DNA of 64,000 bases from Candidatus Phytoplasma ziziphi (GTDB lineage Bacteria; Bacillota_I; Bacilli_A; Acholeplasmatales; Acholeplasmataceae): assembly GCF_003640545.1 (NCBI RefSeq), contig NZ_CP025121.1:434001-498000 (forward strand). The letters are read 5' to 3'. Made by a program: the position numbers and the translations under genes. Numbering within the stretch: position 1 is the stretch's first letter; every line of letters begins with the position of its first letter. Positions 18,532 through 26,847 of the stretch are shown here, one piece after another. The notes beneath the pieces are model-generated. The model was not told the origin of the DNA. It searched no databases and saw nothing but the letters and a program-made list of their open reading frames with translations.

Positions 18532-20157
18532 ATGTTTCAAGAATCTAATTTTATCAAGAGTATTATCGCAAAAGATTTGAAAAATAAAAAATATACAAAA
18601 ATAATTACTCGTTTTCCGCCAGAACCGAATGGGTTTCTCCATTTAGGACATGCGCGTTCTATTATTATTAATTTCGAATTAGCAAAATTTTTTAACGGGG
18701 AAACTTATTTAAGATATGATGATACAAATCCTATTGTTGAAAAACAAGAATATGTGGATTTTATTCTCAAAGATGTTAAATGGTTAGGTTATACACCAGA
18801 TAAAATTTTATTTGCTTCTGATTATTTTGAAGAAATGTATGAAAGAGCAGTTACATTAATTAAAAAAAATTTAGCATTTGTAGATGATTTGAGTTCGGAA
18901 GAATTAAAAAAATATAGAGGAGATTTATTTACGCCAGGAATAAATTCTCCTTATCGTAATCGTAGTATAGAAGAAAATTTAGAATTATTTGAACAAATGA
19001 AAAATGGTGTTTTTAAAGAAGAAACCAAAGTTTTAAGAGCTAAAATTAATATGGCAAGTCCTAATATGAATTTAAGAGATCCTGTTTTATATAAAATTCT
19101 TGATGCTTATACTTTGAAAAACAAACATTATTTTATTTTTCCTTCATATGATTACGCACATCCTTTAGAAGACGCGATCGAAGGCGTTTCGCATTCTTTA
19201 TGTTCTTTTGAATTTGAAGATCATCGACCTTTATATGATTGGGTCATAAAAGAAACCGAAATGGAACATGTTCCGACTCAAATAGAATTCGGTCGTCTTA
19301 ATATTACACAAACCATTTTAAGCAAAAGAAGTTTAAAATTTTTAGTTAATTCCGGTTTAGTTCAAGGATGGGATGATCCTAGAATGCCAACTTTAAGAGG
19401 TATGAGAAATAAAGGATATACTCCAGGATCTATTAAAAAATTTATTCTTGAAATTGGTTTGTCTAAAAATAATACCCATGTCAACCAAGATATGTTACAT
19501 TCGTTTTTAAGAGAAGATTTACAACAAAAAGCTAAAAAAATAATGGTTGTAGATGAACCTTTGAAAGTGACTATTATTAATTATCCTGAAGATAAAATAG
19601 AATCTTCTGATGTTCCTTATCATAATCATAAAGATCTTGATTTAGGAACGCGAAAAGTTTTTTTTTCTAAACATATTTATATTGAAAAATCAGATTTCCA
19701 AATGGAAAAATTAGATCCTAAATCTAAAAAATTATTTTTAAATGAGGAAGTTAGATTATTTTATTTTTATTTTATTAAAGCGGTGGATGTTGTAAAAAAT
19801 CAAAAAGGCGAAATTATCGAAATTTTAGCTACTTATGATCCGAAAACAAAAAGTGGAACTTCTTTCAATGAAAGAAAACCTAACGGAACTATTCATTTTG
19901 TAGAAATAAATACAGCTAAAAAAGTTTTTTTAAATTTTTATCAACCTCTTTTTGAAAATAATAATCCTCAAGATTTAAAAGCAGAATTTAATCATTCTTC
20001 TTGGATACGAAAAACAGCTTTCGCTGAAGGTAGTTTAGATATAAATGCAAATTATAACAAATTCCAATTTATTAGGAAAGGTTATTTTTGTTTAACCAAT
20101 ACCGAAGAAAAAGTAATTAATTTTAACGAAATTATTTCTTTAAAAAAAATTAAATAA
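18532..20157 (+). CDS. glnS: Glutaminyl-tRNA synthetase
   Basis: Class I synthetase charging tRNA-Gln directly. The 541 residues match bacterial GlnRS length. The ATP motif PPEPNGFLHLGHA (29-41, HLGH at 37-40) and YLRYDDTNP are diagnostic for GlnRS rather than GluRS. SHSLCSFEFEDHRPLYDW and the KMSKS-like ILSKRSL follow. The C-terminal half carries the beta-barrel anticodon domain (DPKTKSGT, ending near KGYFC). A separate GluRS gene lies at 24.1 kb. Direct charging is less common in Firmicutes, most of which use GatCAB amidation. Confidence 0.94.
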   Translation: MFQESNFIKSIIAKDLKNKKYTKIITRFPPEPNGFLHLGHARSIIINFELAKFFNGETYLRYDDTNPIVEKQEYVDFILKDVKWLGYTPDKILFASDYFEEMYERAVTLIKKNLAFVDDLSSEELKKYRGDLFTPGINSPYRNRSIEENLELFEQMKNGVFKEETKVLRAKINMASPNMNLRDPVLYKILDAYTLKNKHYFIFPSYDYAHPLEDAIEGVSHSLCSFEFEDHRPLYDWVIKETEMEHVPTQIEFGRLNITQTILSKRSLKFLVNSGLVQGWDDPRMPTLRGMRNKGYTPGSIKKFILEIGLSKNNTHVNQDMLHSFLREDLQQKAKKIMVVDEPLKVTIINYPEDKIESSDVPYHNHKDLDLGTRKVFFSKHIYIEKSDFQMEKLDPKSKKLFLNEEVRLFYFYFIKAVDVVKNQKGEIIEILATYDPKTKSGTSFNERKPNGTIHFVEINTAKKVFLNFYQPLFENNNPQDLKAEFNHSSWIRKTAFAEGSLDINANYNKFQFIRKGYFCLTNTEEKVINFNEIISLKKIK

Positions 20158-20174
20158 AAATAAAAAAATAAAAT

Positions 20175-21248
20175 ATGAAAAAAATAAAAGTTTTAATTAA
20201 AAATTCATATGAATTAGAATTACAAGAAAATGCTCAAAAAGGCGATATTATTAATTTAAAAGAATGTTTAGAATTAGATTTGAATTTATTACAACAACGT
20301 ATACATAACGAAGAAATGCAAGAAAAAATAACAAAAATTCAACAAGAATATGAACAAAAAATAAAAACATATGATAACGAAAAAGAGATTTTATTGATTA
20401 AAAAAACAATGGAATTAGAAAATATAAAAAACAATGAAATTAATCAGTTAAAGAACGAAATTACTAAATTAACCTTAACAAGATCTAATTTTAATATTAA
20501 GTTAATAGGCGAAAATTTAGAAAAATGGTGTGATAATGAAATGCAAAATCAAATATTAATTACTGATGATATTTCTTGGTATAAAGATAACGAAATTATC
20601 AACGGAACTAAAGGTGATTTTATTTATAAATTACATTTTGACCAAAATAAAAAAGAAAATGAAATTTTAACTTCGGCTCTTTTAGAAATGAAATCAGAAA
20701 CGAAATTATTAGAAAAAACTAAAAAACAAAAAAATGAACAATTTTTTAAAAAATTAGATAAAGACCGTAATAATAAAAATTTAGAATTTGCGTTATTAGT
20801 AAGCGAATTAGAATATGATAAAGAAAATGATAGTCCTGTTAAAAAAGTAAATGAATATAAAAACATGTTTATCGTTAGACCTTCTTATTTACTTATTTTT
20901 TTGAATATCATTACCGCTTTAGGAAGAAAAAATAAAGAATTAATTTTGGCTCTGTCAGAAAAAAAACAAAAATTTTGTGATGAAGAAGAAATAAATAAAA
21001 GTTTTCGGCAAATGAAAGAGCATATTTTAAATAATTCTTTAACTAAAATACAAAACAATTTATTAAAAATGTTAGAAGAAAACGAAAAAATTAAACAAAT
21101 GTCAGAATCTTTAAATAGTTCTTATTTTAAAATTCAAAAACAAATACAAACTATTTCTCAAGATCATTTAAAAACAATTTTTAATCAAATTCAAAATTTT
21201 AAAATAAGTAAAATTATTAAACAAATTAATCGTTTAAAAAATAAATAA
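20175..21248 (+). CDS. DUF2130 family protein
   Basis: A 357-residue protein of unknown function resembling the DUF2130 family. Residues 35-100 are a Lys/Glu-rich coiled coil. The conserved core follows: GENLEKWCDNEM, GTKGDFIYKL, EMKSE and FFKKLDKDRNNKNLEFALLVSELE. The spaced D..E-x-K residues recall a nuclease-like fold, but this is only a suggestion. The C terminus is again coiled coil. It starts 17 bp after glnS, so it is probably cotranscribed, though no functional link to GlnRS is evident. Confidence 0.75.
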   Translation: MKKIKVLIKNSYELELQENAQKGDIINLKECLELDLNLLQQRIHNEEMQEKITKIQQEYEQKIKTYDNEKEILLIKKTMELENIKNNEINQLKNEITKLTLTRSNFNIKLIGENLEKWCDNEMQNQILITDDISWYKDNEIINGTKGDFIYKLHFDQNKKENEILTSALLEMKSETKLLEKTKKQKNEQFFKKLDKDRNNKNLEFALLVSELEYDKENDSPVKKVNEYKNMFIVRPSYLLIFLNIITALGRKNKELILALSEKKQKFCDEEEINKSFRQMKEHILNNSLTKIQNNLLKMLEENEKIKQMSESLNSSYFKIQKQIQTISQDHLKTIFNQIQNFKISKIIKQINRLKNK

Positions 21249-21360
21249 TTTTCATCAAAAACATGAAAAAATTATTTTTAATTTAAATAAAATACTTATT
21301 TTCTTATTTACGAAACAACTACATATTCTAACGTGATCAGTTAATTTTATTTTGATTAGC

Positions 21361-21382
21361 AATTGTTCAATAATTGTTCAAT
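21361..21382 (+). repeat. Two tandem 11-bp units
   Basis: AATTGTTCAAT occurs twice back to back (21361-21371 and 21372-21382), upstream of a TATAAT at 21432-21437. It could be a binding site or simple sequence, and nothing further supports either. Confidence 0.5.
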
Positions 21383-21468
21383 TAGAAAAAAATATTATTT
21401 AAAAAAATGTTTAAATTATACAAAAAACATTTATAATATTTTTGGTGGTTTGTAATAAAATCACTTTC

Positions 21469-21504
21469 ATAGTTAAAATAATAGTTAAAATAATAGTTAA
21501 AATA
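21469..21504 (+). repeat. Three perfect 12-bp tandem repeats
   Basis: ATAGTTAAAATA is repeated three times without mismatch. The block lies between a possible -10 box (21432-21437) and the small secreted protein gene, so it would fall in its leader. Confidence 0.85.
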
Positions 21505-21577
21505 AAAAAATAAATTAGTAAATGAGGATTATATAATAATTAATAAAAATTATAATTTTATAAAATTTGGTTCCAAA

Positions 21578-21874
21578 TTGTTTATTGTTACATTTTTATT
21601 TACGTTTTTGATTTTTTATGCTTCTGTTTTTGCTTTTACTAAAACATATTCAAATTCTCCAATTATGAATTCGAATGATATTGTTCCGACTAATAATGTT
21701 ATTTCTGAAAATGACAAATTAAATGAAGAAGAAAATGATTCATCTGAAGAAGAAATCAAAGAAGAGAAATCGTTATTAAATGACGAAAAAACAGACGAAA
21801 ATAAAAAAAATAAGAAAACCGTATTAAAAAGCATGTTAAAAACATTCAAAGGAAATAAAAATAATCAAAAATAA
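21578..21874 (+). CDS. Small secreted protein, effector candidate
   Basis: No named family is recognised. The product has a hydrophobic export segment ending SVFA, followed by about 78 mature residues: an Asn/Ser-rich part, a strongly acidic stretch (N-E-E-E-N-D-S-S-E-E-E), then a Lys-rich tail. The conventional start is TTG at 21578, which gives a signal peptide without a positive n-region. In-frame ATA (21536) or ATT (21539) codons lie 7-10 nt after GAGGA and would add INKNYNFIKFGSK, a proper n-region, so the true start may be non-canonical. Signal peptide plus a small charged mature part is typical of phytoplasma secreted effectors. Confidence 0.6.
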   Translation: MFIVTFLFTFLIFYASVFAFTKTYSNSPIMNSNDIVPTNNVISENDKLNEEENDSSEEEIKEEKSLLNDEKTDENKKNKKTVLKSMLKTFKGNKNNQK

Positions 21875-21978
21875 ATATAAATTATAAAATAATATTAAAT
21901 TAAAATATATAATTTATTTTAATTGTTCTGATTTTATCTTTTTATGAAAAAAAATAATAAAATAAAATTTAATTTTTT

Positions 21979-22013
21979 AAAAAAAAGAATTTCTAAAAGA
22001 GATTCTTTTTTTT
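21979..22013 (+). terminator. Terminator after the secreted protein gene
   Basis: AAAAAAAAGAAT at 21979-21990 pairs with ATTCTTTTTTTT at 22002-22013 across an 11-nt loop. Confidence 0.7.
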
Positions 22014-22453
22014 AAAAAATTAATAATTTTGATAAATTTTTAATTTTAAATGTTATAAACAAATATTGTAATTGATTATATTATCAAAAATATTTTTTAG
22101 TTGTTGTTGAAATACTTTTTTTAATTTAAAAAAAGATTTTAAATATTGATTAATAATTGTAAATAAACTATAATATTAATATAATAAAATATTGATTTTA
22201 AATAAGTATGTGAATTTGTAAAATTATTTTTTATTCTAAATATTTATTAAAATTTTTTAAAAAGTTTTGATTTTTTTAATTATTTTTTTAATATAATGAA
22301 AAAATATTATTTTAATTATATTTTATATTAATTTATGTTAAAATTGTTTATGTAATAATTACAAATCATATTTTTATTATTTATTTATTTCGATAGCATT
22401 TTAAAATAACAAAAAAATGTTTTTTATATTTTTGTATTTATAAATAAAGATTA
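22014..22453. other. AT-rich gap, no gene seen
   Basis: About 440 bp of nearly pure A/T between the terminator of the secreted protein gene and the tRNA cluster. Several TATAAT-like boxes occur, as expected by chance at this composition, and none has a convincing -35 partner. The tRNA promoter must lie here. Confidence 0.6.
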
Positions 22454-22529
22454 GGCCCGTTGGAGAAACGGTTAACTCACATGCCTTTCACGCATGCATT
22501 CACGGGTTCGAATCCCGTACGGGTCACCA
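22454..22529 (+). tRNA. tRNA-Glu (anticodon TTC)
   Basis: A 76-nt cloverleaf. The acceptor stem GGCCCGT pairs with ACGGGTC (one G-T), the anticodon loop is CTTTCAC between CATGC and GCATG, the T-arm contains GGTTCGAATCC, and the 3' CCA is encoded. Confidence 0.95.
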
Positions 22530-22548
22530 ATAATAATATTCCAAAAAA

Positions 22549-22625
22549 ACACCCATAGCTTAACTGGATAGAGCATCTGACTACGGATCAGAAGATTAGG
22601 GGTTCGAATCCTCTTGGGTGTGCCA
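22549..22625 (+). tRNA. tRNA-Arg (anticodon ACG)
   Basis: A 77-nt cloverleaf. The acceptor stem ACACCCA pairs with TGGGTGT, giving an A-T first pair instead of the usual G-C. The anticodon loop is CTACGGA between TCTGA and TCAGA, the discriminator is G and CCA is encoded. ACG normally needs A34 deamination by TadA to read CGN codons. Confidence 0.95.
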
Positions 22626-22659
22626 TCTGTTTGTTTAATTTTTTTATATAATTATTAAG

Positions 22660-22736
22660 CGGGAAGTAGCTTAGCTTGGTATAGCGCCTGGTTTGGGACC
22701 AGGAGGTCGCGGGTTCAAATCCTGTCTTCCCGACCA
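22660..22736 (+). tRNA. tRNA-Pro (anticodon TGG)
   Basis: A 77-nt cloverleaf with acceptor CGGGAAG/CTTCCCG, anticodon loop TTTGGGA between CCTGG and CCAGG, discriminator A and encoded CCA. A decayed relative of this tRNA lies on the minus strand at 48747-48826. Confidence 0.95.
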
Positions 22737-22748
22737 TTATATAAATAA

Positions 22749-22823
22749 GCGAATGTCGTATAATGGTTATTACCTTAGCCTTCCAAGCTAAAGATGTGGG
22801 TTCGATTCCCATCATTCGCTCCA
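22749..22823 (+). tRNA. tRNA-Gly (anticodon TCC)
   Basis: A 75-nt cloverleaf with acceptor GCGAATG/CATTCGC, anticodon loop CTTCCAA between TTAGC and GCTAA, discriminator T as usual for tRNA-Gly, and encoded CCA. Confidence 0.95.
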
Positions 22824-22962
22824 TAAAAATTTACATATATAAAAATAAATATAAGTATATTCAAAATTTTATTTTAATAAAAAAAAATATAATTAAAATA
22901 AATAAAATATTATATTTTTATTTTAATTATATTTTTTTTTATGAATTAGATTATAAATTCTA

Positions 22963-22991
22963 TTGACATTTTAATGTTATTGTTATATAAT
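22963..22991 (+). promoter_or_regulatory. Perfect consensus promoter for rplM-rpsI
   Basis: TTGACA at 22963-22968, a 17-nt spacer and TATAAT at 22986-22991, an exact sigma-70 consensus. The leader to rplM would be about 135 nt, long enough for ribosomal-protein autoregulation, although I could not recognise an L13 leader structure. Confidence 0.85.
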
Positions 22992-23134
22992 TATATTATA
23001 AATTTTTAAGATGATTTTTTTTAAACTGATGTTAATGTTGTTTTATTTTTTTGTATAAAAAAATAAGTTTAATTGAAAGTTATTAAGTAAATTATAGATA
23101 AAAAATTGTCTAGGTAGGGAAGCGTTATATATTT

Positions 23135-23605
23135 ATGGCTGATACTATAAATCAAAATGAAGAGTTAAAATTTAATAATAAAACTTTTTCTGTTAATAAA
23201 AAACAAGTAGTTAAAAAATGGTATTTAGTTGATGTTCAAGGAAAAGTTTTAGGAAGATGCGCCACTAAGATCGCTAGTATTTTAAAAGGTAAAGCTAAAA
23301 CTCATTATACTCCAAATGTTGATAATGGCGACTATGTTGCTGTTATTAATGCGTCGAAAATTCATTTAACAGGGAAAAAATGGCAAAAAAAAGTTTATTA
23401 TAGACATTCAGGTTATCCAGGTGGGTTATTTAAAATAACTGCTGGAGAAATGATGAAAAAATTTCCTACTCGTGTTGTGGAAAAAGCTATTTTCGGAATG
23501 TTGCCGCATACTAAATTAGGAAATCAAATGCGCAAGAAGTTGTTTGTTTATCCTAATGAATCACATAGACATGAATCACAAAAACCAAAAATTTTAGAGG
23601 TATAA
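23135..23605 (+). CDS. rplM: 50S ribosomal protein L13
   Basis: Large-subunit protein, 156 residues. The conserved part begins at KKWYLVDVQGKVLGR and continues through YTPNVDNGDYVAVINA, YYRHSGYPGG and KAIFGMLPHTKLGNQM. About 25 extra residues (MADTINQNEELKFNN and on) precede the usual N terminus. The ATG follows GTAGGGAAGCG. rpsI starts 6 bp after the stop, the standard rplM-rpsI pair. Confidence 0.96.
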   Translation: MADTINQNEELKFNNKTFSVNKKQVVKKWYLVDVQGKVLGRCATKIASILKGKAKTHYTPNVDNGDYVAVINASKIHLTGKKWQKKVYYRHSGYPGGLFKITAGEMMKKFPTRVVEKAIFGMLPHTKLGNQMRKKLFVYPNESHRHESQKPKILEV

Positions 23606-23611
23606 TTTGTA

Positions 23612-24004
23612 ATGAATAAAAATCAATATTTTGGCTTAGGCAGACGTAAAAGTTCAGTTGCAAGAGTAATTTTAGTTTCAGGTTCCGGGAATATTAAAAT
23701 AAATAAAAGAGATTTTGTCGATTATATTCCTTCTAAAGAAATTCGTATTGAAACTATTAAGCCTTTAAAATTAACTAAAACTTTAGAAAAATATGATATT
23801 GTTGCTAATGTTTATGGCGGCGGAATAACATCTCAAGCGGGAGCGATTCTTCTAGGGATAGCTAGATCTTTAGTTGAAGCGGAACCTAGTTCAAGAATTA
23901 TTTTAAAAAAATTTGGATTATTAACAAGAGATTCTCGTTGTGTAGAACGTAAAAAATATGGTTTAAAAAAAGCTCGTCGTGCTCCTCAATTTTCAAAACG
24001 TTAA
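23612..24004 (+). CDS. rpsI: 30S ribosomal protein S9
   Basis: Small-subunit protein, 130 residues, whose basic C-terminal tail reaches the P-site t[15 protein letters not shown] at the start, [11 protein letters not shown] in the middle and the end [28 protein letters not shown] fit the family. TTAGAGGTATAATTTGTA precedes the ATG and overlaps the end of rplM. Confidence 0.97.
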   Translation: MNKNQYFGLGRRKSSVARVILVSGSGNIKINKRDFVDYIPSKEIRIETIKPLKLTKTLEKYDIVANVYGGGITSQAGAILLGIARSLVEAEPSSRIILKKFGLLTRDSRCVERKKYGLKKARRAPQFSKR

Positions 24005-24034
24005 TTTTTTATTTATATTTTTCAAAAAATTTTT

Positions 24035-24075
24035 AAGAGTCTTTTTTTACTATAAAAAAGACTCTTTTGTTTTAT
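24035..24075 (+). terminator. Terminator after rpsI
   Basis: AAGAGTCTTTTTT (24035-24047) pairs perfectly with 24054-24066 over 13 bp, followed by a T-rich stretch. Confidence 0.85.
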
Positions 24076-24136
24076 TTAAATATATAATTGTTATTTCTCA
24101 AATGTTAAATTTTTTCAGGTTAAGGATTCTATAAAT

Positions 24137-25471
24137 ATGAAAGAAATAAGATTACGTTACGCACCGAGTCCTACTGGTTTTTTACATATCGGAAATGCTC
24201 GAACAGCTTTGTTTAATTATTTATTTGCCCGTCGTTATAAAGGTAAATTTATTATTAGGATCGAAGACACTGATTTAAAACGTAATATAAAAGAAAGTGA
24301 ATTATCTCAATTAGAGCAATTACGATGGTTAGGTTTATTTTGGGATGAAGGGCCAGATTTAAAAGGACCATTTGGTCCTTATAAACAATCAGAAAGAATA
24401 TCTATTTATCAAAAATATACTCAGATTTTATTAGATAAAAAGTTAGCTTACAAAGAATATCAAGGAGATAATGATAAATGTGTAGTTCGTTTTAAAGTTC
24501 CTTTGAATACTTTATATGAGTTTAATGATATGATAAGAGGCAAATTATCTTTCGAAAGTGATCAAATAGAAGATTGGATTATAATTAAGGAAAACGGATT
24601 CCCTACTTATAATTATGCCGTTGTTATAGATGATTATTTAATGAAAATATCTCATGTTTTAAGAGGAGAAGAACATATCACCAATACTCCTAAGCAAATA
24701 ATGATTTATAAAGCTTTTGGGTGGGATATTCCTATTTTTGGTCATATGTCTTTGATTTTAAATAAAAATAAAAAAAAATTAAGTAAAAGAGATGTTGATA
24801 TAGTTCAATTTATTAAAAAGTACATTGATTTAGGGTTTTTACCTAAAGCTTTATTTAATTTTTTATTTTTTTTAGGTTTCGCTCCGAAAACTAATAAAAC
24901 TATTCTTTCGATTGAAGAAATGATTTCTCTTTTTGATAAAACAAGATTCGTTAAAGCGCCAGCTGTTTTCGATGATCAAAAATTATCTTTTATTAATAAT
25001 CAATATTTAAAACAAATGTCTGTAACGGAGATAGTTGGAAAAAGTAAATTTTTTTTAGAAGAGAAAAAAATTTTTCTAGAAGATAAATATTTACAGAACA
25101 TAATTATTTTATTCAGAGATAGAATGAATTATATTCAAGAAATTGTTAATTTATATTTAGAATTTTTTGAACAAAATCAACAAATAGATAACAAAATTAT
25201 ACATATAATAAAAGAAATAGAAGATTTTTCTGTAATTAAAATTTTAAAAGATTTATTTTTAAAATTGGAAATTTTTCAATCATCTTTTATAGAGCAACTT
25301 ATTCAAAAATTTAGCGAATTAACTAATTTAAAAGGAAAAAAACTTTTTTTAACTTTAAGAATAGCTTGTACTGGAAAGTTACACGGTCCTCACTTGTTAA
25401 CGTATTTAGAATTATTAGGTAAAAAAAATATTTTAAATAATATTCAAAAATTATTAAATTTAAATTATTAA
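24137..25471 (+). CDS. gltX: Glutamyl-tRNA synthetase
   Basis: Charges tRNA-Glu. The 444 residues are slightly short for bacterial GluRS. The ATP motif is RYAPSPTGFLHIGN (HIGN at 17-20), IIRIEDTD follows, and the KMSKS loop is KKLSKRD. The C-terminal alpha-helical anticodon cage carries LTLRIACTG and HGPHLLTYLELLG. AAGGA lies 12 nt before the ATG. A TATAAT at 24083-24088 is a possible -10 without a good -35. Since glnS is present, this GluRS may be discriminating, but sequence alone does not prove it. Confidence 0.95.
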   Translation: MKEIRLRYAPSPTGFLHIGNARTALFNYLFARRYKGKFIIRIEDTDLKRNIKESELSQLEQLRWLGLFWDEGPDLKGPFGPYKQSERISIYQKYTQILLDKKLAYKEYQGDNDKCVVRFKVPLNTLYEFNDMIRGKLSFESDQIEDWIIIKENGFPTYNYAVVIDDYLMKISHVLRGEEHITNTPKQIMIYKAFGWDIPIFGHMSLILNKNKKKLSKRDVDIVQFIKKYIDLGFLPKALFNFLFFLGFAPKTNKTILSIEEMISLFDKTRFVKAPAVFDDQKLSFINNQYLKQMSVTEIVGKSKFFLEEKKIFLEDKYLQNIIILFRDRMNYIQEIVNLYLEFFEQNQQIDNKIIHIIKEIEDFSVIKILKDLFLKLEIFQSSFIEQLIQKFSELTNLKGKKLFLTLRIACTGKLHGPHLLTYLELLGKKNILNNIQKLLNLNY

Positions 25472-25499
25472 ATATAAATAGAATAAAAAGGATTTTATT

Positions 25500-26816
25500 T
25501 TGAAAATTTATAATTCTTTAACTAATCAAAAAGAAAAATTTTATACATTAGAACAGAAAAAAATAAATATTTATGTTTGCGGTCCTACAGTATATGAACA
25601 TTTGCATATAGGCAATATAAGGTCTTTGATTTTTTTTGATCTTGTGAAAAAATATTTTTCTATTTTAGGTTGGCAAGTTCGTTTAATAGTAAATATTACG
25701 GATATCGATGATAAAATTATTCAAAAAGCAATAGACAATGAAATGTCTGAAATTCAGATATCTCAAAAATATACAAAATATTTTTTAAATTTATTATCGA
25801 AATTAGAAATTACAACAATAGATAAACATCCTTTAGTAACTGATTATATTCCAGAAATAATATCATATATAGAGAAATTAACTCAAAAAGGATATACGTA
25901 TATCATAAATGAAGGAGTTTATTTTAAATCGAATTTAATTCCTCATTATAGTTTATTAAGTGATCAAAATTTAACAAAATTAAAACAAAATTCTAGGAAT
26001 ATAACATTAGATGTTCAAAAAAAAAATAAAGAAGATTTTATTTTATGGAAAAAAACTAAAGTCGGAATTAAATATGATAGTCCTTGGTTTCCTGGACGAC
26101 CAGGATGGCACACAGAATGCTTTGTAATGATTAATAGTATCTTTAAAAATACTATAGATATTCATGGCGGAGGAATTGATTTAAAATTTCCACATCATGC
26201 TAATGAACAATCTCAATTTTGGGCTATAGAGCAAAAAAAATTAGCTAATTTTTTTATGCATATAGGATATGTTGAATATAATAAAAATAAAATGAGTAAA
26301 TCTTTAGGAAATGTTATTTTAGCGAAAGATTTATTAAATAAATTCGGTCCAAATATTATTAAAATGTTTTTTTTATCTTATCATTATTCACAACCTATTC
26401 ATTATAATGATAATTCAATAGAAGAAATTAAAATAAAATATGATAAAATATTTTATACTTTAAATAAGAATAATTTTCAATTAATTTTAAATAAAATTTT
26501 TATTAAAGGCGTTGATTCGTTTTATATTGATAAATTTCATTCTTTGATGTCAAATGATTTTGATACTCCTAATGTTTTAACTTTAATTGAGGAATTATTA
26601 AAAAAAATAAATAAAACCGATGAATTAGAATATTTAGCTAGATTACAAAATACATTGATTTATTTATTGAAAAGTTTAAATATCAATGTTGTTTTAAAAA
26701 ATGTTACTGAAGAACAAATTAAAATTTATTATTTATGGTTTGAAAAACATAAAAAAAAGGATTTTTCTGAATCTGATGTTTTAAGAAATATTTTAAAAAA
26801 AGATATGCTAATTTAA
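25500..26816 (+). CDS. cysS: Cysteinyl-tRNA synthetase
   Basis: Class I synthetase, 438 residues, a little shorter than the usual 460. Zinc ligands come from C27 in VCGPTVYEHLHIGN, the WHTECF cysteine and the histidine-rich HGGGIDLKFPHHANE. The KMSKS motif is intact as NKMSKSLGN. The start is TTG at 25500 after AAAAAGGAT, with the conserved sequence beginning at once. It lies 28 bp after gltX, a common Firmicutes arrangement in which rlmB also follows nearby, as it does here. Confidence 0.95.
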   Translation: MKIYNSLTNQKEKFYTLEQKKINIYVCGPTVYEHLHIGNIRSLIFFDLVKKYFSILGWQVRLIVNITDIDDKIIQKAIDNEMSEIQISQKYTKYFLNLLSKLEITTIDKHPLVTDYIPEIISYIEKLTQKGYTYIINEGVYFKSNLIPHYSLLSDQNLTKLKQNSRNITLDVQKKNKEDFILWKKTKVGIKYDSPWFPGRPGWHTECFVMINSIFKNTIDIHGGGIDLKFPHHANEQSQFWAIEQKKLANFFMHIGYVEYNKNKMSKSLGNVILAKDLLNKFGPNIIKMFFLSYHYSQPIHYNDNSIEEIKIKYDKIFYTLNKNNFQLILNKIFIKGVDSFYIDKFHSLMSNDFDTPNVLTLIEELLKKINKTDELEYLARLQNTLIYLLKSLNINVVLKNVTEEQIKIYYLWFEKHKKKDFSESDVLRNILKKDMLI

Positions 26817-26847
26817 AAAAATATATTTTTGAAATTTTTCTTATTAT

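Noticed and set aside
22588-22824. Minus-strand open frame across the tRNA cluster
   Set aside because: It reads through three tRNA genes in antisense. Its familiar-looking peptide (RGFEPLIF) is a well-known artefact of tRNA T-arms.
22763-22966. Open frame of 67 codons starting inside tRNA-Gly
   Set aside because: It overlaps the tRNA and continues into A/T-rich DNA that gives only Lys/Ile/Tyr/Asn, with no ribosome site.
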